From assembly GCA_047967505.1 (NCBI GenBank), contig CM106541.1: 64,000 nucleotides of DNA; one strand, 5' to 3'. The notes under the pieces were generated by a model. The model did no database searches. It saw only the letters and a list, made by a program, of their open reading frames with translations, and was not told the origin of the DNA. Of this stretch, positions 31,200 to 42,900 are shown in pieces; the stretch's first letter is position 1, and each line of letters starts with the position of its first letter. The position numbers were made by a program, and so were the translations under genes. This stretch comes from Dipteris shenzhenensis (taxonomy: Eukaryota > Polypodiophyta > Polypodiopsida > Gleicheniales).

Positions 31200-31720
31200 G
31201 ATAAAAGCTTCTAGTTTCTTCGAAAGCTAGTTTCCTTACTCTTCCTTGAAAAGGTGAAAAAAGGAAAACAATTCATTTTAAAACTTGCGCCTTAGTTTAT
31301 CATTTTTGGCCATGTCCATCTTGTGCTTTGTGACTTGAAAGTTCAATTTAGACACTCACAACCAAATGGATCGTCACGGTGGAGATCCTTCTCTACAAGG
31401 AAGGCATTGATGTGGAGCTTGTTGAGAGTGTGGTGGCAAAATGAATCTTCTTTGATTGAAAAAGATTCCATTTTCATATTTGTTTACCTCTATGCCTAAA
31501 ATATAATGAGATTCTCCTAGATCTCTCAAGTCAAATTGCTTACTAAAGTCTTCTTGACTTGATCTATTATCTTCATGTTATTGCATGTAATAATCAAATC
31601 TCCCACATGTAGTGTAATTATTGTTAGGTTTCTATTTGGATTGGAGGTATTAACCCATGGTCATCTTCATGTACTTAACTCTTAGAGCATATTTCAAACC
31701 ATAAAGTAGCTTTCTAAATG
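31200..31720 (-). pseudogene. Copia reverse transcriptase relic
   Basis: The minus strand reads SSQEDFSKQFDLRDLGESHY then ILGIEVNKYENGIFFNQ, the copia RT block that follows YVDD (usually L..EFEMKDLGE..YFLGIE). Upstream and downstream parts are recognisable only with many stops. No LTRs or other domains were found nearby; this is an old fragment. Confidence 0.65.
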
Positions 31721-34552
31721 TGCATAGCATATGTTCTTTTCCTTATACCTTAGAACTTGCTGGGTCAACATTTGCTTGGGTCAACGTTTGCTGGGTCAAC
31801 GCTTGATTGGGTGTAGCCAATCGCAGAACTATTTTCGAGGCCATTTTGGAGCTCTTGGGTGAGATTTTAAATTTTGTGCGGATCCATGCTCTCACCGGGA
31901 TTTTTTTTGACATCATGATGTCATACTGGCGTAAACGTTTGTAAAATAAAGAGATTAAGTTGTGAAAATATGCCCACATTGTTTAGTTATTGTGATTCAT
32001 GGGAAACTTAGATTTATAAATGAAAAATATAGTTCATTTTGTACAATGTATGTATATACGGTGTAGCAAACATGAGGAGTTGTAGTGAAGTCACTTAGGA
32101 GGAGGTTATGATTAGTTTTGTGTAGGGAAATGTTAATGTAATAAAGGTGGCAAAATATGTAGATGTATGTGGTGTTGGATGAGTTTGTTGAGTATGTTGT
32201 TAAATTCTATACTCTTCACTGACAAGTACGAGTTATCTTTTTGTCAGAAGTTATTCGCATGTAGTCTGGTGCATGTTATAAGATCAATGATTTCTCGTAT
32301 ATCAAATTAATGTGGGGATGAATATTTGAACATGCTAGGACATCTATCTAGTAATTGTAAATTCTTAAGTGTTTGAACAATGTTGGACTACCTATCTACA
32401 CCTTGGAGGGCGATTTTAAAAAAATTATTAGTGTATATTATTTTCATCTTTTAAGATCTATAAGAATGAAGCAGTTGTGAGCATAGCAAATAAAATCAAG
32501 CTTTTATGTCTAGTGTTCATATTATAATTTAAAATAGCATAGGTTTTGTGTTGTTCTACATGTATTGATGGTGGCATGTGATCTACTCTCGCTTTAAAGT
32601 TTAAATGAAGAGATTCATATGAGTAGTATGCTCATAATAAATAGCACCACATAATTAACATTATTTGAAAGACAAAAAGAAATTCTACATTTGATATGGA
32701 AAATGTATTTGCTTCGTTAATGTAAGGAAATAATATTCATGAAAGAATGAACTTCTATCAATATGTTCAAAGTACGAAGCATACAAACAATTTAATCAAT
32801 TTGTCAATGTAAGGGAGTTGTGCTCGTGAAGTAGTAAACTTCTATTTGTACATTTGAACCATAAGCAGTTTGTAAAAACAATATTGTTAATAGGATTATG
32901 ATTAATGTTGAGAATATAACATCTAATAAATAAGCTTAAATTTAGGTAAAATATGAATATGTTCTTGTGTTGAAGAGGTCGTGGGGTCATATAAGGATGA
33001 AATCACAACATGCATAGTGGACAGTCACTTGAAAACAAGATAACATGTACAAGGTTTTTCTTGTATACAACTTTTTCTTTTTTTTTAATGTAGGTAAACC
33101 ATATTTACAAAATGGTACGTCTCCGTTAGTGGAAAAACAAACTAAAAGTCTTCAGCAGAGCAAGGTGTTATTGTGTGACAGAACAGTAAAGTTGACAGCC
33201 TTTTGCTATACAATGCATAGAAAAATTGGAATTGAAGATCTTGAACTACGTAAGGAAGAAAACTAGAATTGGAAAACATCAGGCTAGCCGCCTATGCTAC
33301 AAACAAGCAAAGCTGACAGTGTCATGCTGTATAGTGGGAGGATAGTTTGAACTTTGACAGCTTTGAACTTCTAAAAACAACAAAAGAGCAATAAACAATG
33401 AACAATTGTATTGTAGGTTTCACGTGTGCTCAATCAACTACTCAAGTAGCATTACCCCAAGTTAAAGGAATGGAGCCTGCAACTAGACCATTGCATATTA
33501 ACTAGGAATCTTCATTTAATCCTCTGGTCAAACATTTCCTATTTCAAGAGTTGTGTGTCTTCGTCAAGCAGCTCTATGAATATGCAAGGCAAATCTAACA
33601 CTCTTCAGTACAACCTCTGTAGTTACACCATCTAAACTTGGGATAATCCCCTTGACTTTAGGAATCTTCTCTAGAATGGTGTTTTGATTGCATGTTAGAC
33701 AATGGGCTATGGTGTTTTCCTTTGAAATCTTTCCCTCTTTGTAGAAAGAGCACACATGCTTGTATAGGGTTGGGTTCAGCCCCATGATAGTAAGAACACT
33801 TCTCATCTATAAGCAGAATACATCGAGCATCAACTAACGATAAATCGTGCTTTGTTTTAAAATTAATTACAACTTTACATAGGCACTGAACGTTACCTGA
33901 TTTTTGTAGCCGATTTGCTAATTGTGTCGATGAAAGACTCGAGCAAGTTTTGCTGAGATCGATGGAACTCGTGCATGCACTGAGATAGTTAGGTCTAGCA
34001 TGATAAGTTCAATTGGATGACTATTTTTCTTAGCTCGTACGTTTCTCAAAATGAAATCAAAGAACCCAACCGCCGCCTTGAACCTGTCCACTATATTTGC
34101 ATAGTCTGACTGCCGGCGGCGGTTGTTCCAAAAATTCAACTACAATGATAGCGGAGGAAGAAAGTTCTTACTCTAGTTACAGAAGGTTTGTTGTAATAGA
34201 TGTTGCACATCCCATTCTAGATCTAACAATTCACAATGACAGTTTACTATTATGAGGTCATCTGCATTTTCCCCATCGTCGATGATTAACTATTATAAAA
34301 TTGGGAGAGACCAAGGGAGTATCATAGACTTGAGATATGGGGCTTGATTTTTGTGGAAAAATGAGGCAATGTAAATTAACAATATTGCACGGTACTTAGA
34401 ATAATCATGCACTGTAATTTAAATGTACCACACAATATACAACATACCGTGCAATAAGCTAAAATACTATGCAGTATTTTCTCCATGTTACCATGCAGTG
34501 TGTCAATTTACCACACGATAACCCACCATTGTTGCAGCCAATCATGTCCAAA
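31721..34552. other. AT-rich intergenic DNA, no recognised gene
   Basis: About 2.8 kb. A GCTGGGTCAACGTTT-like unit is repeated three times at 31758-31805. Short open frames (33045-33266 +, 33564-33806 -, 33918-34139 -) encode unrecognised sequence; the two minus-strand ones could be exons of an unknown gene, but no splice-linked series was found. Imperfect copies of a TACCATGCAGTG-like motif in both orientations fill about 34385-34530. Confidence 0.4.
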
Positions 34553-34720
34553 TGTTTCTTAAGCTACCATCAATGGATGAGAAGGGTCACATCCTCTATG
34601 TTCTGGAATGCATCATGGGTTTCAGAGAACATGTGATCCAAAATAAAGTCTACATAGAGTATCTCATCAAATGGAAAGGACTCCTGGAGGATGCAAATTC
34701 ATGGTAGCCAGAAAGCATTG
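34553..34720 (+). pseudogene. Gypsy chromodomain relic (chromovirus)
   Basis: The plus strand encodes YVLECIMGFREHVIQNKVY followed by IEYLIKWKGLLEDANSW, then TAG and PES. This matches the C-terminal chromodomain of chromovirus integrases (YLVKWKG…D.TWE). It stands alone without the rest of integrase. Confidence 0.7.
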
Positions 34721-35033
34721 TCCATGCCTACCCTAGCTCCTACTAGGTTAAAATAGTATTTGTTGTTTGTTGTACTTTTTTTTGGGTATAATTTTTTAGG
34801 GAACAAAATATATCCATCACTCATTGTACACATAAAACATCTAATTCTATTTAATCCCACCTCCTTCCTCCTATGTGCTGCCTACACTCTCTCTCCCAAT
34901 TTCTCTCTTTTTGCCATGAGGGCATGAGTTTTGCACTTACAGGTGGGTAAGACCCTGCAAATCTAAGGGGCAGGGCCTTGGGATGTGGGTGTGGAAGAGG
35001 CTCTCTTGCACATGAGAATGCTTTCTTTTCTCC
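34721..35033. other. 3' flank of the FCP1-like gene
   Basis: Intergenic or 3' untranslated DNA (for the minus-strand gene). No domain seen. Confidence 0.4.
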
Positions 35034-35908
35034 TTATACATCAAAGGAGTCTGCTTGTAGTAAGTACGGCATCAACTCTCTCAGTAGAATATTATCATCC
35101 TTGTCTTGTACATCAAACGTTGAAGGAAATATGCAATTTGATGGAGGGCTAATGCAAGCCTTGTATGGAGAGTCATCAACAAGGATTGTCCTTCTAGCAT
35201 CACATCCAAATTCCTTTGAGATTTTTGCTAAGGGTTTGAACATTGCCTCAACACCAACCTTGTCAGGCCTATTTATCCTCGTCTTACTGTAAGTGTAGCA
35301 TCCTTGCTGAGACCATATAACAAAGAAATGGAGGCTCTCATTTGCATAATTTTGCAGCTTTCCTACCATATCAAGTATGTTATACTCCATCGCGGTTGAC
35401 CAGATACCTACATTAAATCTTTGTAGCAAGATTTTAAGAAATTCTATGCACCCAAGACGAACAACCATATAACTATTTTTGCCATGCATAATAGACGGAT
35501 GTATTGGAGACTTGAATAGGCAGTGACTTAATAACAGGCCATTCAAGTCTAATATGATTATTAATCGTGGCATATCCAAAGAAATTGTATGTGGATATAG
35601 ATCATCCAAATTCTCCTTGAAGTTGCTGGCTTCTGACTCATCCAAATTGTCAGGTGCTATGATTTCATCCATATTTGCATCAACAATAAGATTATCTAGT
35701 TTTGTCCCCAATGTTGAGACAGTATGTTCATCCATGTTCTCTTCTAAAAGTATAGGATTCGTGATATTCCTTGCAATTTTCTCCATTTTTGGGGTTATGT
35801 TTTCTTCTATACCTCCTGTATCCATCACGTAATTGATAGTCCCCATTTTGGGTGGTATGTTGTCTTCTACATTTGATGTCTCCACATCCTTCCATGCATC
35901 ATTGGTCC
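35034..35908 (-). CDS. FCP1/NIF-like HAD phosphatase domain (last exon)
   Basis: This exon starts after a TTCCATAG acceptor and ends QADSFDV-stop. A repetitive acidic N-terminal part has three or four loose copies of an EEN(I/M) unit. The domain then has LIIILDLNGLLLSH (motif I; the usual second Asp of DxDx(T/V) is Asn, as also in a plant subfamily reading LDLNGLL), FNVGIWSTAMEYNI (motif II region), and RRTILVDDSPYKACISPP (motif III/IV with the DDSP signature). In the family the first Asp forms the phospho-intermediate; loss of the second Asp could weaken general acid/base catalysis, so phosphatase activity is uncertain. Confidence 0.72.
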
Positions 35909-38900
35909 CTATGGAAGTTGAGGAATATAGAAATATTTTGATTCTTTAGAGTGTATTCAACAATGTTGAAGCACAAAAGCATATGAAACTAATAAATAAC
36001 AATAAAGTATGAACATTATCCATCGTTGTTCACTGATTCCATTGTATTTTTGGGGAATGGCAAAAGTGCCAATCTCTCTAAAGGTCAATTGAGAATGCAA
36101 ATAGTGCAACCTTTCTCTCTGAACTCATAGAGAGAATGGCAATAGTGCCATTCTTCTCTTGGGGTGGTGCTAGTGCCATTTTACATATAAGGTTATGGAG
36201 AATGCCACTAGTGCCTTTCTCTATACCCTCATTGGGAGGAGAGAATACTACTAGTGCCTCCCCCCATGTCCCAAAAGAAATGTACAATGCATGATCTGAA
36301 AGCATAGATACTATATTACTTTGGTCCAATAGATTTGTAGAAAGCACCCATATCAAAACTTTGGTAGCATAGTTAATACTATACAATTTTTAATCTCTGT
36401 AATGCTTTCAATTTTAACATAGATTCAAGAAAGGAACATAATAGTATTACCATTTCTACATAACCACAAAGAGAGAATGGCACTAGTGCCATTCTCCATA
36501 TGAGGTCACATAAAATGTTAATAGTACCTCTTACGTATAACCCGACATAGGGAGAATGACACTAGTACCATTCCCCATGTCATTATGTCACACAATTTTA
36601 TCATACCTAATGTTTAATATCTTTAATATAATGAGAGTATGTGCAACCGAGAAAATCCATAAAAGTCATATTATTTTGAAACTGAATACACAAGGCATAA
36701 ATGAGTAGCTAAAGACCTTGCTCCAAATCTTCCAATGTAATCTTTGGGATAGCTTCAAGATCTGCTTCAGTTAAAGGTCGCAAGTCTTCAATGTGATGCT
36801 CACCCTCTTTAATTCCTTCATCGATAGGTGAATCAGCTCTATGTGTCTCAAGAGGCCTCTCAATGCTAGACCAAATCTTAATATGGGGATTATTTGATGC
36901 ATGTGCCACACACTTAGCCTCGACCTCTATCGCCTGTTGGGATGTCTTCACCAGTGAGATCACTTTTCTTTTGCTTGACAATGCTTGTAATGCCACACAT
37001 CCATTAGTAAAGACATCAACAACAACTTCATGTTCCCTACTACAATAGCACCTGATGCACTCCTTGATGATGCCATGCTTCACAACCGCCTCTTTTTCAT
37101 ACTCATCGCCCTCATCAGAATAAAGAATATTGTCCTCAATTATTGTGTATGGCCTTGCGTTTTCTAACATGTGCTCAAATCCATCAAACCCATCATGTGA
37201 GCTGACAAATGAAAAAAAACAGAAGGTCTCAGACTAACCCTTTTGTGCACTATCCGATTCATGGATAACACCCACAAACCTTCTATGCCAAAATCGAGCC
37301 TCTATCATTGCTTCCTTGAGATTTACCATCTCTATCATTGTCATAAATGATAGCAATACATACTGTGACGGAGTGGCAACGGTCTCCATCAAGCCACAGA
37401 GCAACTTCTTGAAGGCATCCTTATCCCAACACATGCCTTTGGCAGATCCCTCTGAGGTGTCAAGCACACACAAGCTGATTGGAAGTTGTCCCTTGGAGTG
37501 ACGTGTTAGAAAGCTCTCCCCCTCCATCTCCATGTTCACTTGAATAATTGTCCAAGGAAAACAAGACTGCGATGTAGACTTGTTACCCTCTATTGAGCTA
37601 ATCACCCAATCAACATAGATTGACGTGGCTTTTGGGAAATCAGGTGTGGACTTGCCAACTTGCAGCTTCTCTTTGACCCATGACTCACATGAACCCTTGA
37701 AGCTCTGATAAACAATTGAATCAATTTTGAAGTAAGTTGCAAGAGCATCCCATGTTTGATGTTGGGGCGAAGGGTGACGTGAGTTGAACTCCTTGATGAG
37801 CGCTTCTTTCAGGGCTCTATCATGCTTAATCTCCATTGCCCGTTGAGACATTTCAATGGAGTCCTTGTCTTTGCTTGACTTGACCAAGACTATTTCTTTA
37901 GACTCAATCTCTGCTTGAAGTGCACGGACATCTTCGTCTTCCAATCCTAGCAGACACCTCATATATGTTATTGTGGGATTTCGACCCTCAAGATCACCCT
38001 GCTTCACCAATGTCAAAATCCTAATCCATTGTTCGTAGATGTCATCATTGTATGTGACCATGTGTGTGTCCTTGGTAGTAAAGTTTGCGCCCATCGATAC
38101 GCTTGCAACTCCTACAAAATTCTATATAAAAAAATCAAAATCATCTTAGACATTCTTCTAATCCAAATCATGTAATAGAGATAATAATAACACTAGTGCG
38201 ATTCTCCCATTACCATGTCAAAAGAATGACTTGGTAACTAGAAGAATGGCACTAGTGCCATTCTCACATCAGGGAATTGACACTACTATCATTTCTTTTA
38301 CAAAGCCATAAACATTCTTGAAATAAAAAATGCATACAAAACAAAGTTTATTACTCACATCCCAACTTTGTTGATCTTTATGCCCTTTGACAAGGCCTTG
38401 GGCTGGTTTCTTTGGTCGTCCGAATGTAATCAACTGTGCCCTTAGGTGTTGTAAGATATCGATATATGGTTGATTTTTCAAAACGGTCTGTGCCTCCATG
38501 TTGGCCATTGATGATATCTTACAACTTGCTTCAACTGGTGCTTTGACAACAATTCTCGCCTTCCTCCATGTATAGAAACCTTTTCGTTGATTGAAGGCTT
38601 CTCCATGTGCTTTAGTTATAAATATCCTTGCAACATAAATCGAATGCTTCCCTGCGAGAATCCAATAATTATACTCCTTTAACTTTTCCACCTTTATCTC
38701 TTCCTTGCACATCGGAGTATTTGTGCCTATGTGGTAAGGCATAAGATATGCACATGTTGCAGGAGGTCGTGCATTCATTGCAAAACTCTTGACCAAGTCA
38801 CTGACATAGCTGAGGGTCAATGTCCTGTACACATATTGGCTTGGTGCTCTAAAGCAATTCATCACTGGGATCAACACCTCAAACTCCAAACCAAATGGGA

Positions 38901-39731
38901 AGTACTCTACGTACTCCATCAAGCCTGTCATACTTGTGTCCTTTCTTTCCAATTTCTTTTGTAGTGCCTTAAAGTCAACATAAAGTCAACATCTAGCTGG
39001 ATTTTCTTATACAGGATTATAGTTGCTTCAGATGATTTCTCACCATGTCCTGTTATATGTGTCTCACCACTCCTCGTTGCATCACCTCCACTTCCAGTTC
39101 CATCAGTGACTATTCCCATACCTCCCTGTTTTCCTCCTAAAGTTGTCTCTTTTTCTTTAGCCTCCAGTTTATCCCCAATGCTTGTTTTTCCATCTGACCT
39201 TATTTCCTTCTCACCTGTTGTTTCCTCCTCACCGGTCTCTCTAGCCTTCTCTTTCAATGTGTTCTGAGACACTTGAGAGCTTGATCCCTCAACATCACTT
39301 TTCTTGGTTCTTTTCGAAACTTTTCTACTCTTTTTTATATCTTGCTTTATCCCTTTTGTTACCAAATCAAAGCTTTCTAATATCGATTGATTGGTATAAT
39401 TTTCTAGCTCATTAATCCAACCCCTAGATATCATCGTGTCCTCCCCAGTAGCATTCATCCTCGCATGATCAAAACAAGCAGGATCCAATTGATACACATT
39501 GCCTCCCAATGTATGAATTTTGAGACAAGGAACATTTTCTTTCTTGGTATCCTCCATCTCTTTAACTTGTCCAACATCTTCAAAAGTTGTTCCTTGGATG
39601 TTCACAAAACAATGCACTTTATGGAGTTTTTGGAGCTCGTTATTGTATATATCCAAAAACCATCCTCTTCCAGAACTAACTCCATCATAAACTGACACCT
39701 CTCGAACCTTTCTCTTTCCCTTGCTAGCCAT
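35034..39731 (-). CDS. Multi-exon gene with C-terminal FCP1/NIF-like phosphatase domain, one frameshifting duplication
   Basis: Model on the minus strand: exon 1 39731-38359, exon 2 38121 to about 37234, exon 3 37201-36717, exon 4 35908-35034. Junctions 1-2 (donor GTGAGT) and 3-4 keep phase; 2-3 is off by one in my reading. Exon 1 holds a perfect 11-base tandem duplication (38970-38980 and 38981-38991) that shifts the frame; ignoring one copy leaves 1,362 nt, exactly 454 codons, open throughout. Exon 1 encodes a basic start (MASKGKRKVREVSVYDG), a Lys/Glu/Thr-rich linker and a globular part with NYWILAGKHSIYVARIFITK, faintly like the G(Q/K)H.. motif of ParB/sulfiredoxin-fold proteins. Exons 2-3 are unrecognised. 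Exon 4 is a phosphatase-like domain. About 1,040 aa in all. It could be a host gene or a domesticated/transposon gene; introns carry the palindromic repeat of the array to the right. Confidence 0.5.
36056..36265. repeat. Cluster of degenerate palindromes in an intron
   Basis: About six imperfect copies of the AATGGCACTAGTGCCATT-type palindrome occur every 30-50 bases (centres near 36070, 36105, 36141, 36172, 36211, 36250), inside intron 3 of the FCP1-like gene. They are variants of the core repeated through the array beyond 39.9 kb. Confidence 0.75.
36473..36496. repeat. Perfect 24-base palindrome in an intron
   Basis: The core AATGGCACTAGTGCCATT is flanked by GAG and CTC, giving a perfect 24-base palindrome. 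Another degenerate copy follows at 36554-36577. Confidence 0.85.
38243..38264. repeat. Perfect 22-base palindrome between exons 1 and 2 of the FCP1-like gene
   Basis: Same core (AATGGCACTAGTGCCATT) with AG and CT arms, in the intron between exons 1 and 2. Confidence 0.85.
38970..38991. repeat. 11-base perfect tandem duplication in a coding exon
   Basis: TAAAGTCAACA occurs twice in direct succession. Each side is open in a different frame, and the frames match if one copy is ignored. Confidence 0.85.
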
Positions 39732-39930
39732 TCTTGCAATGTTCTGTTAACAAAAGAACCAAGGACACAATGAAATGTATAATAGAAAATCATAACTGTA
39801 GTAGGAAATATAACAACCACAATGCAACTTCTATTAACAAAATAACCAAGGCGAAGCAACTTATATATGCATTATGAAAAACTACACCAACACAGTAAGC
39901 AAATATACACAATATCAAAGTTAAGATGGT
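39732..39930. other. Upstream flank of the FCP1-like gene
   Basis: Probable 5' untranslated/promoter DNA for the minus-strand gene. No certain TATA box. The repeat array starts directly after it. Confidence 0.35.
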
Positions 39931-42900
39931 TATAATAAAGAATGGTATTCGTGCCATTCTCCAACATAATATGATGTTAGAAGAGTGTTACAAATGCCAT
40001 TGAACACATGGATTGTGTGTTTGTTTAGAATGGCACAAGTGCCATCCTCCGTGAGAGTTTGAGCATAATGCCACTGGTGCCATCCTCCATGATGTTAAGG
40101 AGAATGGCAGAAGTTCGATTCATCACATGGCACCACTACCATTCTCCACTGGTGGCATTCTACATAGAGATTGACACAATTCCATATAATCTCTACACAG
40201 TGGAGACAGTGATCACTACATAGAAGAATGCACATTTGAGTTTAGGATTCCTTATGCATGTTTTCAGGTCATGGTATGAGATTCACACCACTGCCATTAT
40301 CCTCCACAGAGATTGAACAAATCCATATGATCTCTGCACATGTGAGTTTTGGCTTCCAGGGCCTAATAAGAGATTCATACACTTCCATATGATCTCTACA
40401 CAACGGAGACAGTGATCACTACATAGAAGAATGCACATGTGACTTTAGGATTCTCCACTGGTGGCATTCCCCACAGAGATTAACACAAACCCATATGATC
40501 TCTACACAGCGGAGATAGTGATCACTACATAGAAGAATGCACATGTGAGTTTAGGCTTCTCAATGCCATTTAGTAGGGCCTAATAAGAGATTGGCACCAC
40601 TGCCATTCTCCACTTCTACAAATGTTTACCCTACTATTCTAGGAGGGGTATTCCAGTGATCATAGGAGAGTGGTGTCCGATTCCAATCCAAATGTGAGTT
40701 TAGGATTCCATATGGCGGAGACAGTGATCACTGCATAGAAGAATGCACAGTAGGATAATGGCAAAAGTGCATGTTTTCAGGTCATGGTCTGAGATTGGAA
40801 CCACTGCCATTCTCCACTAGTGGCATTCTCCATAGATATTGACACAAATCCATATGATCTCTACACATGTGAGTTTAGGCTTCTTAATGCCATTTCTTAG
40901 GGCCTAATAAGAGATTGGCACCATTGCCATTCTCCACTTGTACAAATGTTTACCCTACTATTCTAGGAGGGGTATTCCAGTGATCATAGTAGAGTGGTGT
41001 CCTATTCCATTCCACATGTGAGTTTGATGATCTCAGTGTCATTATGTAGTTGCAAGCATGAGATTGGCATCACTGCCATTCTCCACTAGTGGTAATCTAG
41101 ACAAACTGAACCTATAGATTGACATTCCACTAATTTTATTGGTTGCAGTAGGATAATGGCAAAAGTGCCAATGCACATGTGAGTTTAGGATTCCTTCTGC
41201 ATGTTTTCAGGTCATGGTATGAGATTGGCACCATTGCCATTCTCCATTGGTGGCAGTCTCCATAGAGATTGACACAATTCCATATGATATCTACACAGCG
41301 GAGACAATTCATGATCACTACATAGAAGAATGCACATGTGAGTTTGATGGTCTCAGTGTTAGTATGTATTTGCCAGCATGAGATTGGCATCACTGTCATT
41401 CTCCAGTAGTGGTAATCTAGACAAACTAAACTTGTAGATTGACATTCCACTATATTTATTGGCTGTAGTAGGATAATGGCAAAAGTTTCAGTGCACATGT
41501 GAGTTTGATGATCTCATTGTCATTATATAGTTGCCAGCATGAGATTGGCATCATTGCCATTCTCCGCTAGTGGTAGTGCCAATGCACATGTGAGTTTAGG
41601 ATTCCTTGTGCATGTTTTCAGGTCATGGTATGAGATTGGCACCACTGCCACTCTTCACTGGTGGCATTCTCCATAGAGATTGACACAAATCCATATGAGC
41701 TCTACATAACGGAGACAGTGATCACTACATAGAAGAATGCACATGTGAGTTTAGGCTTGTCAATGCCATTTATTAGGGCCTAATAAGAGATTGGCACCAC
41801 TACCATTCTCCACTTGTATAGATATTTACCCTACTATTCTAGGAGGGGTATTCCAGTGATCATAGGAGAGTGATGTCCTATTCCATTCTACATGTGAGTT
41901 TGATGATCTCAGAGATTGACACAATCTCCTTTATATGTTTTCAGGTCATGGTATGAGATTGGCACCACTGCCATTCTCCACGGGTGGCATTATCCATAGA
42001 GATTGACACAATTCCATATGATCTCTGCACATGTGAGTTTAGGCTTCTCAATGCCATTTCTTAGGGCCTAATAGGAGATTGGCACCACTGCCATTCTCCA
42101 CTTGTACAAATGTTTACCCTAATATTCTAGGGGGTATTCCATTGATCATAGGAGAGTGGTGTCCTATTCCATTCCACAGGTGAGTTTGATGATCTCAGTG
42201 TCATTATGTAGTTGCAAGCATGAGAGTGGCACCATTGCCCTTCTCCGCTAAAGGTAATCTAGACAAACTGAACCTATAGATTGACATTCCACTAATTTTA
42301 TTGGATGTAGTAGGATAATGGCAAAAGTGCCAATGCACATGTGAGTTTAGGATTCCTTGTGCATGTTTTCAGTTCATGGTATGAGATTGGCACCACTGCC
42401 ATTCTCCACAGAGATTAACACAATTCCATATGATCTACATAGCGGAGACAGTGATCACTACATAGAAGAATGCACATGTGAGTTTATGATTCTCAATGCC
42501 ATTTCTTAGGGCAAGCATGAGATTGGCATCATTGCCATTCTCCGCTAGTGGTAATCTAGACAAACTGAACCTATAGATTGACATTCCACTAATTTTATTG
42601 GCTACAGTAGGATAATGGCAAAAGTGCCAATGCACATGTGAGTTTAGGATTCCTTGTGCATGTTTTCAGGTCATGGTATGAGATTGGCACCACTGCCATT
42701 CTCCACTGGTGGCATTCTTTGTATTATCTCTACACAGGGGAGACAGTGATCACTACATAGAAGAATGCACGTTACCACTAGCGGAGAATGGTAGTAGGAT
42801 AATGGCAAAAGTGCCAATGCACATGTGAGTTTAGGATTCCTTATGCATGTTTTCAGGTCATGGTATGAGATTGGCACCAGTGCCATTCTCCATAGAGATT

